Below, piece after piece: positions 1-8,758 of a DNA stretch of 64,000 bases. Both the position numbers and the translations under genes were made by a program. Numbering within the stretch: position 1 is the stretch's first letter; each line of letters opens with the position of its first letter. The stretch covers positions 158,142 to 222,141 of the forward strand of contig NZ_QLYX01000014.1 in assembly GCF_003289645.1 (NCBI RefSeq), given 5' to 3'. The notes below the pieces were generated by a model. That model ran no database searches. It saw only the letters and a program-made list of their open reading frames with translations, and had not been told where the DNA came from. The stretch is from Actinomadura craniellae (lineage in GTDB: Bacteria > Actinomycetota > Actinomycetes > Streptosporangiales > Streptosporangiaceae).

Positions 1-733
1 TCAGCTCCTGGGTGCGCTTGAGATGCTCGTCGGGGCCGGGCCGGTCGTCCCAGCAGTCCAGCGGCCCGCCCGGCACGGCCTCCCAGAGCAGGATCTCGCA
101 GGGCCCGGTGTTGGTCAGGCCCGGCATGAAGAACAGCTCGCCGACCCCCGGCACCGCGTTGATCCGCACATGCGGGTCGGGGTAGTCGGGGCGCGGGGTG
201 GTGCCGTGCAGGTAGATGCACGACAGGTGCCGCTGCGGCCGGTCATAGGGGGAGCGCGCGACGTCCCGGTCGAACAGCTCGACCAGCTCGCCCTTGCCCG
301 CGGCGATGATCGTCAGGTCGTACAGTTCGGCCAGGCCCGCCAGGTCGGAGGTCATCACCGAGTGGTAGACGACGTTGCCGCCGCGCCGCTCGAACAGTTC
401 CAGCCAGCCGCCCATCTTGACCCGCTGGTCCACCGACTGGGCGTACTCGTCCCACTCGCCCACGAAGGTCAGCGCGGCCTGTCCCGGCGGGCCCACCACG
501 GTCAGCCGCTGCGACCGCAGCCGCGGCGCCTGGTCCTCCCACAGGTTCAGCCCGTGCTCGCGCTCCAGCCGCAGCGCGGGGCCGAACATGCACTGGGTGG
601 ACATGATGCGCCCGGCGCGGATCTCGTCCGGTGTGCGCGCCGACATGATCGTGACGTCGTACCCCTCGGCCTGGAGGCCCAGCCCGAGCTGCATGCCCGC
701 CTGACCGGCGCCGACGATCAGGATCTTACGCAT
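1..733 (-). CDS. Styrene-monooxygenase-like FAD-dependent oxygenase, C-terminus outside window
   Basis: The N-terminal approx. 244 residues are present. The protein opens with MRKILIVGAGQAGMQLGLGL, a Rossmann FAD-binding fingerprint (GxGxxG), and continues with segments typical of the StyA/SmoA family (a single-component-type flavin oxygenase that needs a separate FADH2 supplier). The reading frame runs off the left edge, so the substrate-binding C-terminus cannot be judged. Its ATG at 733 overlaps the stop of cvnD (ATGA), so it is translationally coupled to the conservon upstream. In Streptomyces conservons the gene in this place is often a P450, so a flavin oxygenase here may be an alternative output enzyme. 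The family assignment is fairly secure; the substrate is unknown. Confidence 0.8.
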   Translation of the reverse strand, partial: MRKILIVGAGQAGMQLGLGLQAEGYDVTIMSARTPDEIRAGRIMSTQCMFGPALRLEREHGLNLWEDQAPRLRSQRLTVVGPPGQAALTFVGEWDEYAQSVDQRVKMGGWLELFERRGGNVVYHSVMTSDLAGLAELYDLTIIAAGKGELVELFDRDVARSPYDRPQRHLSCIYLHGTTPRPDYPDPHVRINAVPGVGELFFMPGLTNTGPCEILLWEAVPGGPLDCWDDRPGPDEHLKRTQEL

Positions 734-1311
734 CAGTGCTCCTTCGCGGTGGTCTGCAGGGTGTGCCGCAGCGCGGCGGTGAGGGAGTGCACGACGGCCC
801 CGCGGTCGCGGACGTCGCAGGCCAGCAGCGGGACGTGCTCGGGCAGCCGGAGCGCGTCGCGCACCGCGTCCGGCGGGTGCGTCTGCACTCCGTCGAAGAG
901 GTTGACCACCACCACGAACGGGACGTCGCTGTCGTTCTCGAAGTAGTTGACCGCCGGGAACGAGACGTCCAGCCGGCGGGTGTCGACGAGCACCAGCGCG
1001 GCGCTGGCGCCCCGGCACAGGTCATCCCACATCGGCCAGAACCTGGGCTGCCCCGGGGTGCCGAAGAGGTAGAGCACCAGGTCCGGGCCCAGGGAGATCC
1101 GGCCGAAGTCCATCGCCACGGTGGTCGTGGCCTTGGCGTCGCCCTCGGCGAGCGGGTCGACCGTCCGGCTCGCCTGGGTCATCCACGCCTCGGTGTTGAC
1201 CGGCGGGATCTCCGACACCTGCCCGACCAGGGTCGTCTTGCCCACGCCGAACCCGCCCGCGATGACGATCTTGACCGACGTGCGGCGGTCAGGCGAGTTG
1301 ATGTAGGCCAT
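733..1311 (-). CDS. cvnD: Conservon small GTPase, CvnD type (ATP/GTP-binding protein)
   Basis: 192 residues. A P-loop GGFGVGKTTLVG lies at about residues 18-29, a switch-like DFGRI..LGPDLVLYLFGTPGQPRFW (DxxG-equivalent GTPGQ) follows, and VVVVNLFDG stands where NKxD would be in Ras-like GTPases, as is usual in the MglA/CvnD-like family. It overlaps cvnC by 23 bp and the downstream flavoenzyme by 4 bp, so all five genes form one tightly coupled operon. In S. coelicolor the four Cvn proteins form a membrane-associated complex resembling eukaryotic G-protein signalling. A similar role here is inferred from gene order and domain content. Confidence 0.92.
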   Translation of the reverse strand: MAYINSPDRRTSVKIVIAGGFGVGKTTLVGQVSEIPPVNTEAWMTQASRTVDPLAEGDAKATTTVAMDFGRISLGPDLVLYLFGTPGQPRFWPMWDDLCRGASAALVLVDTRRLDVSFPAVNYFENDSDVPFVVVVNLFDGVQTHPPDAVRDALRLPEHVPLLACDVRDRGAVVHSLTAALRHTLQTTAKEH

Positions 1312-1630
1312 CGATGACCCTTTCCAGGAGGCCGCGATCGAAGGGGGATTCGGTCTCGGAGACGATCAGCACCCGGTCGGTGGCGATCAGGTCACCCAGC
1401 AGCACCCGGGTCACGCCGAGCGGCACCTCGCAGTGCGCCGACAGCTCCGCGACCGACTCGACGGCGGCGTGCGCGCGCTCGTACAGCCGGCGGGCCTCGG
1501 GCAGCAGCTTCGCCGCGTACACCGGGTCGTAGCGCCCGACCGAGACCAGGGTGTGCACGAAGAGGTGCCGCTTGGCCCGCGTCCGCCCGGCGGTCAGCAC
1601 GTAGGGCCGCACCCAGGGGCTGCCGCTCAT
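1289..1630 (-). CDS. cvnC: DUF742 protein, CvnC
   Basis: 113 residues starting MSGSPWVRPYVLTAGRT, the classic DUF742 opening, followed by a winged-helix-like region (LPEARRLYERA..SVAELSAHCEVPLGVTRVLLGDLIATDRV). It shares ATGA with the upstream cvnB stop and overlaps cvnD. DUF742 proteins occur almost only in conservons, where they link the roadblock protein and the GTPase. Assignment by family signature and operon position is secure; the biochemical role is unknown. Confidence 0.92.
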   Translation of the reverse strand: MSGSPWVRPYVLTAGRTRAKRHLFVHTLVSVGRYDPVYAAKLLPEARRLYERAHAAVESVAELSAHCEVPLGVTRVLLGDLIATDRVLIVSETESPFDRGLLERVIDGLHQLA

Positions 1631-2064
1631 GCCCGAACGGCCGATCGGCGGCGCAACTCGTCGCGCATCTGCGGGGTGAGGACGTGCCCGACGGCGTCCA
1701 CGAGCTGGGCCATCCGGAAGGCCACCGCGCCCACCTGGCCGCCGTCGCCGACCAGGACGGCCAGCCCGGCCAGCCCGCCGATCCCCATGAACAGGAAGTG
1801 CCCGGCCGGGAATTTCAGCATGATCTGGTCGCAGCCGCCCTGGCCGACCAGCTCGGCGACGCTGCGGCCCAGGCTGATCATGCCGCTGGTCATCGCCGAC
1901 AGCGGGTCGGCGAGGTCGGCCGCGATGCCCGCCGAGGCGGTGAGGGCCAGCCCGTCGGAGGACACGAGCAGCGCGTGGGTCACGCCGGGCGTGGCCGCGA
2001 CGAAGTTGTCGATCAGCCAGCCGAAGTCCTCGGGGCGTTTCGGCTGGGCGTCGGCGTAGGTCAT
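1627..2064 (-). CDS. cvnB: Roadblock/LC7 domain protein, CvnB
   Basis: 145 residues. The fold region FGWLIDNFVAATPGVTHALL..SSDGLALTASAG is the standard roadblock/LC7 start, and GHFLFMGIGGLAGLAVLV forms the central beta strands. Roadblock proteins modulate small GTPases (MglB for MglA), so its partner here should be CvnD. The ATG at 2064 overlaps the cvnA stop (ATGA) and its own stop overlaps cvnC, giving strict translational coupling and presumably fixed stoichiometry. Confidence 0.93.
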   Translation of the reverse strand: MTYADAQPKRPEDFGWLIDNFVAATPGVTHALLVSSDGLALTASAGIAADLADPLSAMTSGMISLGRSVAELVGQGGCDQIMLKFPAGHFLFMGIGGLAGLAVLVGDGGQVGAVAFRMAQLVDAVGHVLTPQMRDELRRRSAVRA

Positions 2065-3251
2065 CGGGGCTCCTCTTCCGAGCTGTCGTTCGTGGGCGGC
2101 CGACGGGCTTGGGTCTCGCCGCCGGCGAAGGCCTCCAGGTCGGCGGCGAAGGAGCGGGCCGCGGCGGCGGAGTCCGTGGCCTGGACGGGCGCGGCCGGGG
2201 CCGGGGCGTCCCCGCGCAGGCTGCCGCGCTGCCGGCGGGGCAGCGCGCCCGGGGTCTCCGGGGCGGATGCGGGCGGCTGGGGGGCGGGGGTCGGCCGGTG
2301 CGACGCCTGCAGGTGCGCGGTCGAGTCCTCCGCTGTGGCGGGGGCGGTCTCGGCGGGGATCTCGCACAGCAGGGCCGCCGGGACGGTCACCATCGCGGTG
2401 GTGCCCTGCCGCGGCGCGGGCCGGCACGCCAGGCTCACCTTGAAGCCGTGCTTGCGGGCCAGCCGGTGCACGATGGGGAAACCGGTGTGTGCGCCGGCCC
2501 GCTCGTCGATCGGCGGTACCGGGCCGGCCAGCATCGCGTTCAGGTTCGCGAGCTGGGTGGGGCCGATTCCGATGCCGTCGTCCTCCACCCGGATCATCAC
2601 TCCGCCGTCCGGGAGCAGGTGCGCGCTGACCGTCACGACGCCCGGCGAGTACCGGGTGGCGTTGTCGAGCAGCGCGGCCAGCAGCGTGGCCGCGTCGTCG
2701 GCGGCGTAGGCCACCACGGCCAGTTCGGCCAGGACGCCGATGGAGATCCGGGTGTAGTGCTCGATGGCCGACTGGGCCTCGCGGATCACGTTCACCAGGC
2801 TCGCGGTGTGGCCGCTCAGCTCGTCGCCTCCCCGGTCGGCCAGTACCCGGAGTTCCCGCGCGGTCCGGCGCATCCGGGTGACGGCGTGGTCCACCTCGTA
2901 CAGTTGCTGCAGCCGCTCGGGGTCCTCCTCGTCGTTCTCCAGCCGGTCCAGTGCGGGCCGCAGTTGCTCGGCCAGGACCAGGATCTGCACGGCGAACTGC
3001 TCGCAGACGGCCGACCACCCGTCAGGGGCGGGCGGCGTCCACGGTTTCGGTGGCTGCCCGGCCCACCCCGCCGGGACATGCGCCGGCTGAGCGGGGACGG
3101 GCTGAGCAGGAATGGGCTGGGCTGGAACGGGCTGGGCCGCGGGCGGCGGGGCGGCGGGAGCGGGCTGGACGTCCCTGGCGGGAGCGGTCCAAGGAGACCA
3201 GGGCGGCGCCTGCTCGGCGCTGGAGCGGCGGGGGGACTTGCGCCATCTCAT
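2061..3251 (-). CDS. cvnA: Conservon sensor-kinase-like protein, CvnA (short form)
   Basis: About 396 residues from the ATG at 3251 (a GTG four codons upstream is also possible; neither has a clear ribosome site). The N-terminus is Pro/Ala-rich. The middle holds a DHp-like helix region and then the HATPase lid, with N box LLAALLDNATRYSPG and G box VEDDGIGIGP. The C-terminus is again Pro/Ala-rich and disordered-looking. No membrane segment, HAMP or extracellular sensor domain is visible, unlike many CvnA proteins, so this is probably a cytoplasmic version or one recruited by partners. First gene of the conservon operon. The 288 bp between it and the MFS gene are non-coding. Confidence 0.85.
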   Translation of the reverse strand: MRWRKSPRRSSAEQAPPWSPWTAPARDVQPAPAAPPPAAQPVPAQPIPAQPVPAQPAHVPAGWAGQPPKPWTPPAPDGWSAVCEQFAVQILVLAEQLRPALDRLENDEEDPERLQQLYEVDHAVTRMRRTARELRVLADRGGDELSGHTASLVNVIREAQSAIEHYTRISIGVLAELAVVAYAADDAATLLAALLDNATRYSPGVVTVSAHLLPDGGVMIRVEDDGIGIGPTQLANLNAMLAGPVPPIDERAGAHTGFPIVHRLARKHGFKVSLACRPAPRQGTTAMVTVPAALLCEIPAETAPATAEDSTAHLQASHRPTPAPQPPASAPETPGALPRRQRGSLRGDAPAPAAPVQATDSAAAARSFAADLEAFAGGETQARRPPTNDSSEEEPR

Positions 3252-3539
3252 CCGGCGCACCGCGCCGTCTCGGCCGGGGCCGTCCGCCCCGGCGTGCCGT
3301 ACCTGCCGAACGAACCGGTCGCGGGGTCGATGGTATCGATCTGCGCACCTCTTCTGGGAACGGGTCCTGGGGCACACCGATAAGGCATGATCATCTCAGC
3401 GGGCGACATACTATCCCGAACTTTGTCGCAATTCTCGCCGTCCGCAACCGACCAGATACGGCAATAACCCCTATTCCCTCCCTCAGGAGGGGACAAAAGA
3501 CTCACTTAGCTACAAATCACCCGCAAGTGCGAGGTGCCG

Positions 3540-4919
3540 TCACCGGGCGGCGAGGCGGTGCGGCAGGAGGGCGAGGGCCGCGCCGCAGCAGGCGATGAGG
3601 AGCGAGGCGAGCAGGGCCAGGTCCGCGCCTTCGGTCATGGCGGCGGCCACGGACGGCGCGGAGGGCGCGGTCGCCACCGCCACCATCACCGCCACGCCGA
3701 TGGACGCCCCGAGGTAGCGCGCGGTGTTGCCGGCCCCGGACCCCATGCCGGCCCGGTCGGCGGGGACGCTCGCCACCGCGAGCGAGGCCAGCACCGCGTT
3801 GAGCATCCCGGTGCCCACCCCGCAGACCACCAGGCCGGGCACCAGCCGCCACCACGGGGTGTCCGGATGGATCCCGAGCATCGCCGCCTCCCCGGCCGCG
3901 CACAGGACCAGGCCGGCCGCGACCAGATGCCGGCCGGCCACCCGGTCGCCGAGCCGGCGGACCTGGAGCGCGATCACGAACGACGTGGCCGACCACGCGC
4001 CGAACAGCAGCGCGGCCCCCAGGAAGGACATTCCGGTCGCGACGTGGAGCACCGTCGGCAGGTAGCTGATGACCCCGATGACCGCGACCCCCAGGAACAG
4101 GGCTCCGATGACGGACACCGTGAAGTCGGGATTCCGGAACAGCCCCAGGTCGAGCATCGGCTCGCGGCGGCGGGACTCGATCACGGCGAACCCGGCCAGC
4201 AGGAGCACCGCCGCGCCGGCGGCCACGACCACCTCGGGACTCGTCCAGTCGGCCCGGCCCCAGGTGATCGCGGCGACCAGGGCGGCGAACCCCGCGCCCA
4301 GCGTCAGCGCCCCGGGCAGGTCCGGCTCGCGGCGGCGGGTGGCGCGGGACTCGCGGAGCCGCCACGCGGCCGCGGCCGCCAGCAGCGCGGCCGCGCCGGC
4401 GGTCACGACGTACCAGAGCCGCCAGCCGCCGAGCACGGCCGCCGCGACCGGGCCGAGCATGGTACCGCCGCCCAGCATGGCGCCCCACACTCCGGTGGCG
4501 CGCAACCGCTCCGGCCCGGCCGGGAAGGCGTGGCCGACGGCGCCCAGCCCGGCGGCCAGCAGCGCCGCGCTCGCCGCCCCCTGGACGATCCGTCCCAGGA
4601 CGAAGACCAGCGGACCGGTCGCGACCGCGTCGGCCGCGGCGGCCAGGGCGAGCACCACCGCGCCCGCGACGAAGACCCGCTTGCGCCCGCGGGCGTCGGC
4701 CAGCGCGCCCGCGACGAGCAGCAGCGCGGCCAGGCCCAGGTTGATGCCGCCGATGATCCAGACCTGCGCCGTCAGGTCGGCGTCCAGCGCCTGCGCGATG
4801 GCCGGCAGGGTCACCAACGGGGCGGAATAGTTCATCAGCGCGAGCAGGGTGGCCGCGCCGGCGAGCACCAGCGTGACCCGGGCATGCGGGGCCCGGGTGG
4901 GCACCTCGGTGGTCACCAT
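3540..4919 (-). CDS. MFS multidrug efflux transporter (DHA2/EmrB-QacA type)
   Basis: 459 residues, about 14 predicted membrane helices. Motif A is recognisable as GALADARGRKRVF and motif C as AMLGGGTMLGPVAAAVLGG, which marks a drug:H+ antiporter. The start at 4919 is preceded by a good GGAGG five bases away; a longer frame begins upstream inside the operator and is less likely. It is transcribed divergently from an HxlR-type repressor, with two identical operators between them, so substrate-induced derepression is the likely control. The substrate is unknown. Confidence 0.88.
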   Translation of the reverse strand: MVTTEVPTRAPHARVTLVLAGAATLLALMNYSAPLVTLPAIAQALDADLTAQVWIIGGINLGLAALLLVAGALADARGRKRVFVAGAVVLALAAAADAVATGPLVFVLGRIVQGAASAALLAAGLGAVGHAFPAGPERLRATGVWGAMLGGGTMLGPVAAAVLGGWRLWYVVTAGAAALLAAAAAWRLRESRATRRREPDLPGALTLGAGFAALVAAITWGRADWTSPEVVVAAGAAVLLLAGFAVIESRRREPMLDLGLFRNPDFTVSVIGALFLGVAVIGVISYLPTVLHVATGMSFLGAALLFGAWSATSFVIALQVRRLGDRVAGRHLVAAGLVLCAAGEAAMLGIHPDTPWWRLVPGLVVCGVGTGMLNAVLASLAVASVPADRAGMGSGAGNTARYLGASIGVAVMVAVATAPSAPSVAAAMTEGADLALLASLLIACCGAALALLPHRLAAR

Positions 4920-4929
4920 CCGGCCTCCA

Positions 4930-4978
4930 GGTTCGGTCACTGAACCGACGCTAGCACGCGTGGTTCAATGAACGAACC
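4930..4978. promoter_or_regulatory. Twin operators GGTTC-N7-GAACC between MFS pump and HxlR gene
   Basis: Two perfect copies of GGTTC-N7-GAACC lie at 4930-4946 and 4962-4978, centres 32 bp apart (about three helical turns), hence on the same DNA face. They occupy the divergent promoter region of the pump and the regulator, so they probably bind the HxlR protein encoded at 4998. The spacing suggests cooperative binding of two dimers. Confidence 0.75.
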
Positions 4979-4997
4979 AGCGGGTACGCTGGGACGC

Positions 4998-5504
4998 ATG
5001 GCCCTTGGCAAGGACTACGCGGGGCAGAACTGCTCCATAGCCCGCGCCCTGGAGGTGGTGGGAGAGCGCTGGACCCTCCTGATCATCCGGGACGCCTTCT
5101 TCGGGGTACGCCGCTTCAGCGACTTCCTCGCCCACCTCGACTGCCCCCGGGCCGTGCTCTCCGGCCGGCTGCAGACCCTCGTCGAGAGCGGGGTGCTGAC
5201 CAAGCGGCTCGGCGAGTACACGCTCACCGAGTCCGGCCGCGAGCTGTGGCCGATCGTGTACATGCTGGGCCAATGGGGCGGCCGGCACTTCTCCGCGGAC
5301 GGCCCCACCCGGGTACTCGTGCACGCCGAATGCGGTACCCCCATCGACCCCGCGGGCGACTGCCCGCCCTGCGGCGTCCCCGGCGTCCCGCCCACCGACC
5401 TGGAGGTCCACACGGTCCCCGGGCGCGACCTCCGCGACGACCCCGTCGCCCGCGCCCTGCGGTCCCCGCACCGGCTGCTCGAACCCCTGCCCGTCCGGCC
5501 CTGA
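4998..5504 (+). CDS. HxlR-family winged-helix transcriptional regulator
   Basis: 168 residues. The core CSIARALEVVGERWTLLIIRDAFFGVRRFSDF and the wing region LQTLVESGVLTKR..YTLTESGRELWPIV are characteristic of HxlR. The C-terminus adds HAECGTPIDPAGDCPPCGVP, a Cys-bearing tail common in actinobacterial HxlR proteins. The ATG at 4998 was preferred over an in-frame ATG at 4968 because the latter lies inside an operator. It probably represses both itself and the divergent pump. Confidence 0.9.
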   Translation: MALGKDYAGQNCSIARALEVVGERWTLLIIRDAFFGVRRFSDFLAHLDCPRAVLSGRLQTLVESGVLTKRLGEYTLTESGRELWPIVYMLGQWGGRHFSADGPTRVLVHAECGTPIDPAGDCPPCGVPGVPPTDLEVHTVPGRDLRDDPVARALRSPHRLLEPLPVRP

Positions 5505-5529
5505 AAACGCCCGCCCGCGGTGCCCGGCC

Positions 5530-6513
5530 TCAGAACCAGCCGCTCCTGCGCAGCCGCCAGTACGTCAGGAGGCAGACGAAGATCATGATGCCCCACACCA
5601 TCGGGTAGCCGGCGGCCCACTTCAGCTCCGGCATGTGGACGAAGTTCATGCCGTAGATGCCGGCGACCATGGTGGGCACCGCGATGAGCGCCGCCCAGGC
5701 GGAGATCTTGCGCATGTCCTGGTTCTGCCGCAGCCCGATCAGCGCGACGTGCGCGTTCAGCACGCTGTTGAGCAGCTCGTTGTGCGCGTCGACCTGCCGG
5801 TCCACCCGCAGCAGGTGGTCCAGCACGTCGCGGAAGTACTCCAGGGTCCCGGCGCACAGTTCGTAACGCCCCTTGACGATGTCCTGGAGCACCGGGACGA
5901 GCGGGTCCTCCGCGCCGCGGAACTCCAGCACCTCGCGCTTGAGGGAGTAGATCTCCGCGGTGACGTCCCGGTTCCCGGGGCTGAACACCGCCCGCTCCAG
6001 TTGCATGATGTCGGCCTCGATCTCGTGCGTCACCGCGGAGTAGGTGTCGACCACCTCGTCGCAGACCGCGTAGAGCACCGCGGCGGGCCCGGCCGACAGC
6101 ATCTCCTCGGCCGCCTCGACCCGGGCCCGCACCGCGGAGAGCGGATTGGCCCGGCCGTGCCGGACGGTGACGACGAAGTCGGCGCCGAGGAACACCATGA
6201 TCTCGCCGACCTCGATCTGGGAGGTCGGCTCCGCGTAGTGCAGGGTCTTGACCACCACGAACAGGCTGTCGCCGTAGCGCTCCAGCTTGGGCCGCTGGTG
6301 GGCGTTGACGGCGTCCTCCACGGCCAGCGGGTGCAAGGCGAGCTCGTCGGCGACCAGGTCCAGTTCCTCCCGGGTCGGCTCGTGCATGCCGATCCACAGG
6401 AAGCAGTCGTCGCCCCCGGCCTTCGCCGCGTCGAAGGCGTCACTGATGTCACCGGTGATGGTCTTCCGGCTGCCACGGCGGTAAATGGCCTGGTCCACTA
6501 TCACCCGGCTCAT
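5530..6513 (-). CDS. corA: CorA-family magnesium/cobalt transport protein
   Basis: 327 residues. The large N-terminal cytoplasmic domain is followed by a long helix and two C-terminal membrane helices, the first ending in the signature YGMNF. The loop after it (HMPELKWAAG) replaces the usual MPEL-type loop with little change. CorA pentamers admit Mg2+ or related divalents through the inner membrane. Single gene; no regulator is visible. Confidence 0.95.
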   Translation of the reverse strand: MSRVIVDQAIYRRGSRKTITGDISDAFDAAKAGGDDCFLWIGMHEPTREELDLVADELALHPLAVEDAVNAHQRPKLERYGDSLFVVVKTLHYAEPTSQIEVGEIMVFLGADFVVTVRHGRANPLSAVRARVEAAEEMLSAGPAAVLYAVCDEVVDTYSAVTHEIEADIMQLERAVFSPGNRDVTAEIYSLKREVLEFRGAEDPLVPVLQDIVKGRYELCAGTLEYFRDVLDHLLRVDRQVDAHNELLNSVLNAHVALIGLRQNQDMRKISAWAALIAVPTMVAGIYGMNFVHMPELKWAAGYPMVWGIMIFVCLLTYWRLRRSGWF

Positions 6514-6556
6514 TCTCGACCATGCCGGGCGTCAGGGAACCCTTCCGGGAAAACCG

Positions 6557-6718
6557 CTATTCGCCGATGAGGTCCTCGCGCCGCACCCCGGCCTCGGCCA
6601 TCGCCTCCTCCAGCCGGACACCGAGCTCGGTGGGCCCCTCCAGTTCCGGTTCGAGCGGGGTCTGGCCGACCCCGCCCGGCTCGGGCACACCTTCGGGCAC
6701 GATCATCGCTTCGCTCAT
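6557..6718 (-). CDS. Small acidic protein, 53 residues, unknown
   Basis: ATG at 6718 is preceded by a strong GGGGGAG five bases upstream. The product begins MSEAMIVPEGVPEP and ends EEAMAEAGVRREDLIGE. It is rich in Glu, Pro and Gly, has no membrane segment or cysteine and no recognisable domain. It lies between corA and the TPP enzyme, both on the same strand but with gaps, so it is probably its own unit. The ribosome site and actinobacterial codon pattern support a real gene. Confidence 0.65.
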   Translation of the reverse strand: MSEAMIVPEGVPEPGGVGQTPLEPELEGPTELGVRLEEAMAEAGVRREDLIGE

Positions 6719-6828
6719 CGTCTCCCCCAGACGGTGCTCAACGCACCGTGTTCTCCCACGTCAACCGCTGTGGTCCGACGTTAGGGCGCTTACCCGGCCA
6801 TGCGGCGCGGCATGCGCGCGAGCAGCCG

Positions 6829-8616
6829 TCACCGCCGCCCGAAGAACTCCTGCGCCTTGGTCCGGGCACCCTTGCGCACCACGCCCCAGGAGTCGGGGTC
6901 GCCCTTGGCGATCGCCTCGACGACGTCCTTGATCTGCTCGAAGTCCGCGTGCGGCGGGATGGGCGGGATGTCGGGGTCGCAGTGCACGTCGAGGACGGTG
7001 GGCCGGTCCGACAGCAGCGCCCGCTCCCAGGCGGGGCCGATCGCCTCGGGCTTCTCGATCTCGATGCCCTCCAGGCCGATCGAGCGGGCGAACGCGGCAT
7101 AGGACACGTCCGGCAGCGTCTGGGACTCCTCGAACTTCGGCGACCCGCCCATCGCCCGCAACTCCCAGGTGACCTGGTTGAGGTCGTTGTTGTGCAGGAC
7201 GGCCACGATCAGCCGGGGGTCGGACCACCGCTGGTGATAGCGCTTGATCGAGATCAGCTCGGCGAGCCCGTTCATCTGCATCGCACCGTCGCCGACCAGC
7301 GCGATCGCGGGCCGGCCCGGGTGGGCGAACTTGGCACCGATCGCGTACGGCACCCCGCACCCCATGGTCGCCAGCGTCCCCGACAGGGTGCCGCGCATCC
7401 GGCCGCGGAACTTCAGGTCGCGGGCGTACCAGTTGGCCGCCGACCCCGAGTCGGCCGTCACGATGGCGTCGTCGGGCAGCCGGGACGACAGTTCCCAGAA
7501 CAACCGCATCGGGTTGATCGGCTCGGCCGGGACGAGCGCCTGCCGCTCCACGACCTCCCACCAGCGCGCGACACCCCGCTCCACGCCTTCGCGCCAGGAC
7601 CGGTCCTCCGTGCGGCGCAGCCGGGGGATCAGCGCGCGCAGCGTCTCCGCGGCGTCGCCGACCAGGTTGACCTCGGTCGGGTAGCGCAGCCCGATCAGCC
7701 GGCCGTCGATGTCGATCTGCACGGCCCGGGCCGACCCGAACTCGGGCAGGAACTGGCTGTAGGGGAAGTTGGAGCCGACGATCAGCAGCGTGTCGCAGTC
7801 GCGCATCAGCTCGTAGGAGGGGCGGGTGCCCAGCAGCCCGATGGCCCCGGTGACATACGGCAGGTCGTCGGGCAGGACGTCCTTGCCGAGCAGGGCCTTG
7901 GCCACCCCGGCGCCGGTGAGCTCGGCGACCTCCTGGACCTCCGCCGCCGCGTACCGGGCGCCCTGGCCGACCAGGATCGCCACCTTCGAGCCGGCGTTGA
8001 TCACCTCGGCGGCCCGCTCGACCTCGCTCTCGGGCGCCCGGGTCACCGGCCGCACGTAGCCCGGCGCCGAGGACGGCACGTTCTTGAACGCGTGGGCGGG
8101 CGGCTCGTAGGTCTCCTCCTGGAGGTCGGACGGGATGATCACGCAGGTCGGGGCCCGCTCGGCCAGCGCGATCCGCATCGCCCGGTCGATCAGGTTGGGC
8201 AGTTGCGCGGGCACCGTCGCCGTCTGCACGAACGCGCCGGCGACGTCCTTGTACAGGGTCTGCAGGTCCACCTCCTGCTGGTAGCTGCCACCCATCGCGC
8301 TGCGCGCGGTCTGACCGACGATCGCCACCACCGGCACATGGTCGAGCTTGGCGTCGTACAGGCCGTTGAGCAGGTGGATCGCGCCCGGGCCGCTGGTCGC
8401 CATGCACACCCCGGGCCAGCCGCTGAACTTGGCGTAGCCGACCGCCTGGAACGCCGCCATCTCCTCGTGCCGGCTCTGCACGAACCGGGGGTCGTCGCCG
8501 GCCCGGCCGAAGGCCGCCAGGATCCCGTTGATCCCGTCCCCGGGGTAGCCGAAGACGTACTCCACCCCCCACTCGCGCAGCCGCTGGAGCACGTGGTCGC
8601 CCACCGTCGGAGCCAT
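6829..8616 (-). CDS. Thiamine-pyrophosphate enzyme, pyruvate oxidase/acetolactate-synthase-like
   Basis: 595 residues. The N-terminal PYR domain has the catalytic Glu in QSRHEEMAAFQA, the central domain binds a nucleotide-like cofactor, and the C-terminal PP domain has GDGAMQMNGLAELISI..NN, the GDG-(X)n-NN TPP motif. The closest general match by eye is the PoxB-like TPP-requiring group common in actinomycetes, not biosynthetic IlvB (no small subunit nearby). Substrate probably a 2-oxo acid such as pyruvate. AAAGGTGA precedes the ATG. Confidence 0.85.
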   Translation of the reverse strand: MAPTVGDHVLQRLREWGVEYVFGYPGDGINGILAAFGRAGDDPRFVQSRHEEMAAFQAVGYAKFSGWPGVCMATSGPGAIHLLNGLYDAKLDHVPVVAIVGQTARSAMGGSYQQEVDLQTLYKDVAGAFVQTATVPAQLPNLIDRAMRIALAERAPTCVIIPSDLQEETYEPPAHAFKNVPSSAPGYVRPVTRAPESEVERAAEVINAGSKVAILVGQGARYAAAEVQEVAELTGAGVAKALLGKDVLPDDLPYVTGAIGLLGTRPSYELMRDCDTLLIVGSNFPYSQFLPEFGSARAVQIDIDGRLIGLRYPTEVNLVGDAAETLRALIPRLRRTEDRSWREGVERGVARWWEVVERQALVPAEPINPMRLFWELSSRLPDDAIVTADSGSAANWYARDLKFRGRMRGTLSGTLATMGCGVPYAIGAKFAHPGRPAIALVGDGAMQMNGLAELISIKRYHQRWSDPRLIVAVLHNNDLNQVTWELRAMGGSPKFEESQTLPDVSYAAFARSIGLEGIEIEKPEAIGPAWERALLSDRPTVLDVHCDPDIPPIPPHADFEQIKDVVEAIAKGDPDSWGVVRKGARTKAQEFFGRR

Positions 8617-8746
8617 GATCGTTCACCTTTCGCCGGGTACTCTCCCGTCCGCGCTTCCCCGGAGCGGTGCACGAAACCGCGAAATCACCCCGAGTTAAAG
8701 GGCGTCGAACAAACTTGTCCGCCTGAGTCACGGGCGAATGCGGGGC

Positions 8747-8758
8747 TACCATGGCCGC
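8747..8758 (+). promoter_or_regulatory. Leaderless -10 promoter element of methyltransferase copy 1
   Basis: TACCAT (TANNNT consensus) ends exactly six bases before the GTG at 8759. Transcription would therefore begin at or next to the start codon. No Shine-Dalgarno sequence is present. The same TACCAT-N6-GTG arrangement recurs at the other three paralogs. Confidence 0.65.

Noticed and set aside
8724..8746. A -35 box for the leaderless methyltransferase promoters
   Set aside because: At 17-bp distance the four copies read TGAGTC, CGGTTC, CGAGTT and CGAGTC, none close to TTGACA, so only the -10 element was annotated.
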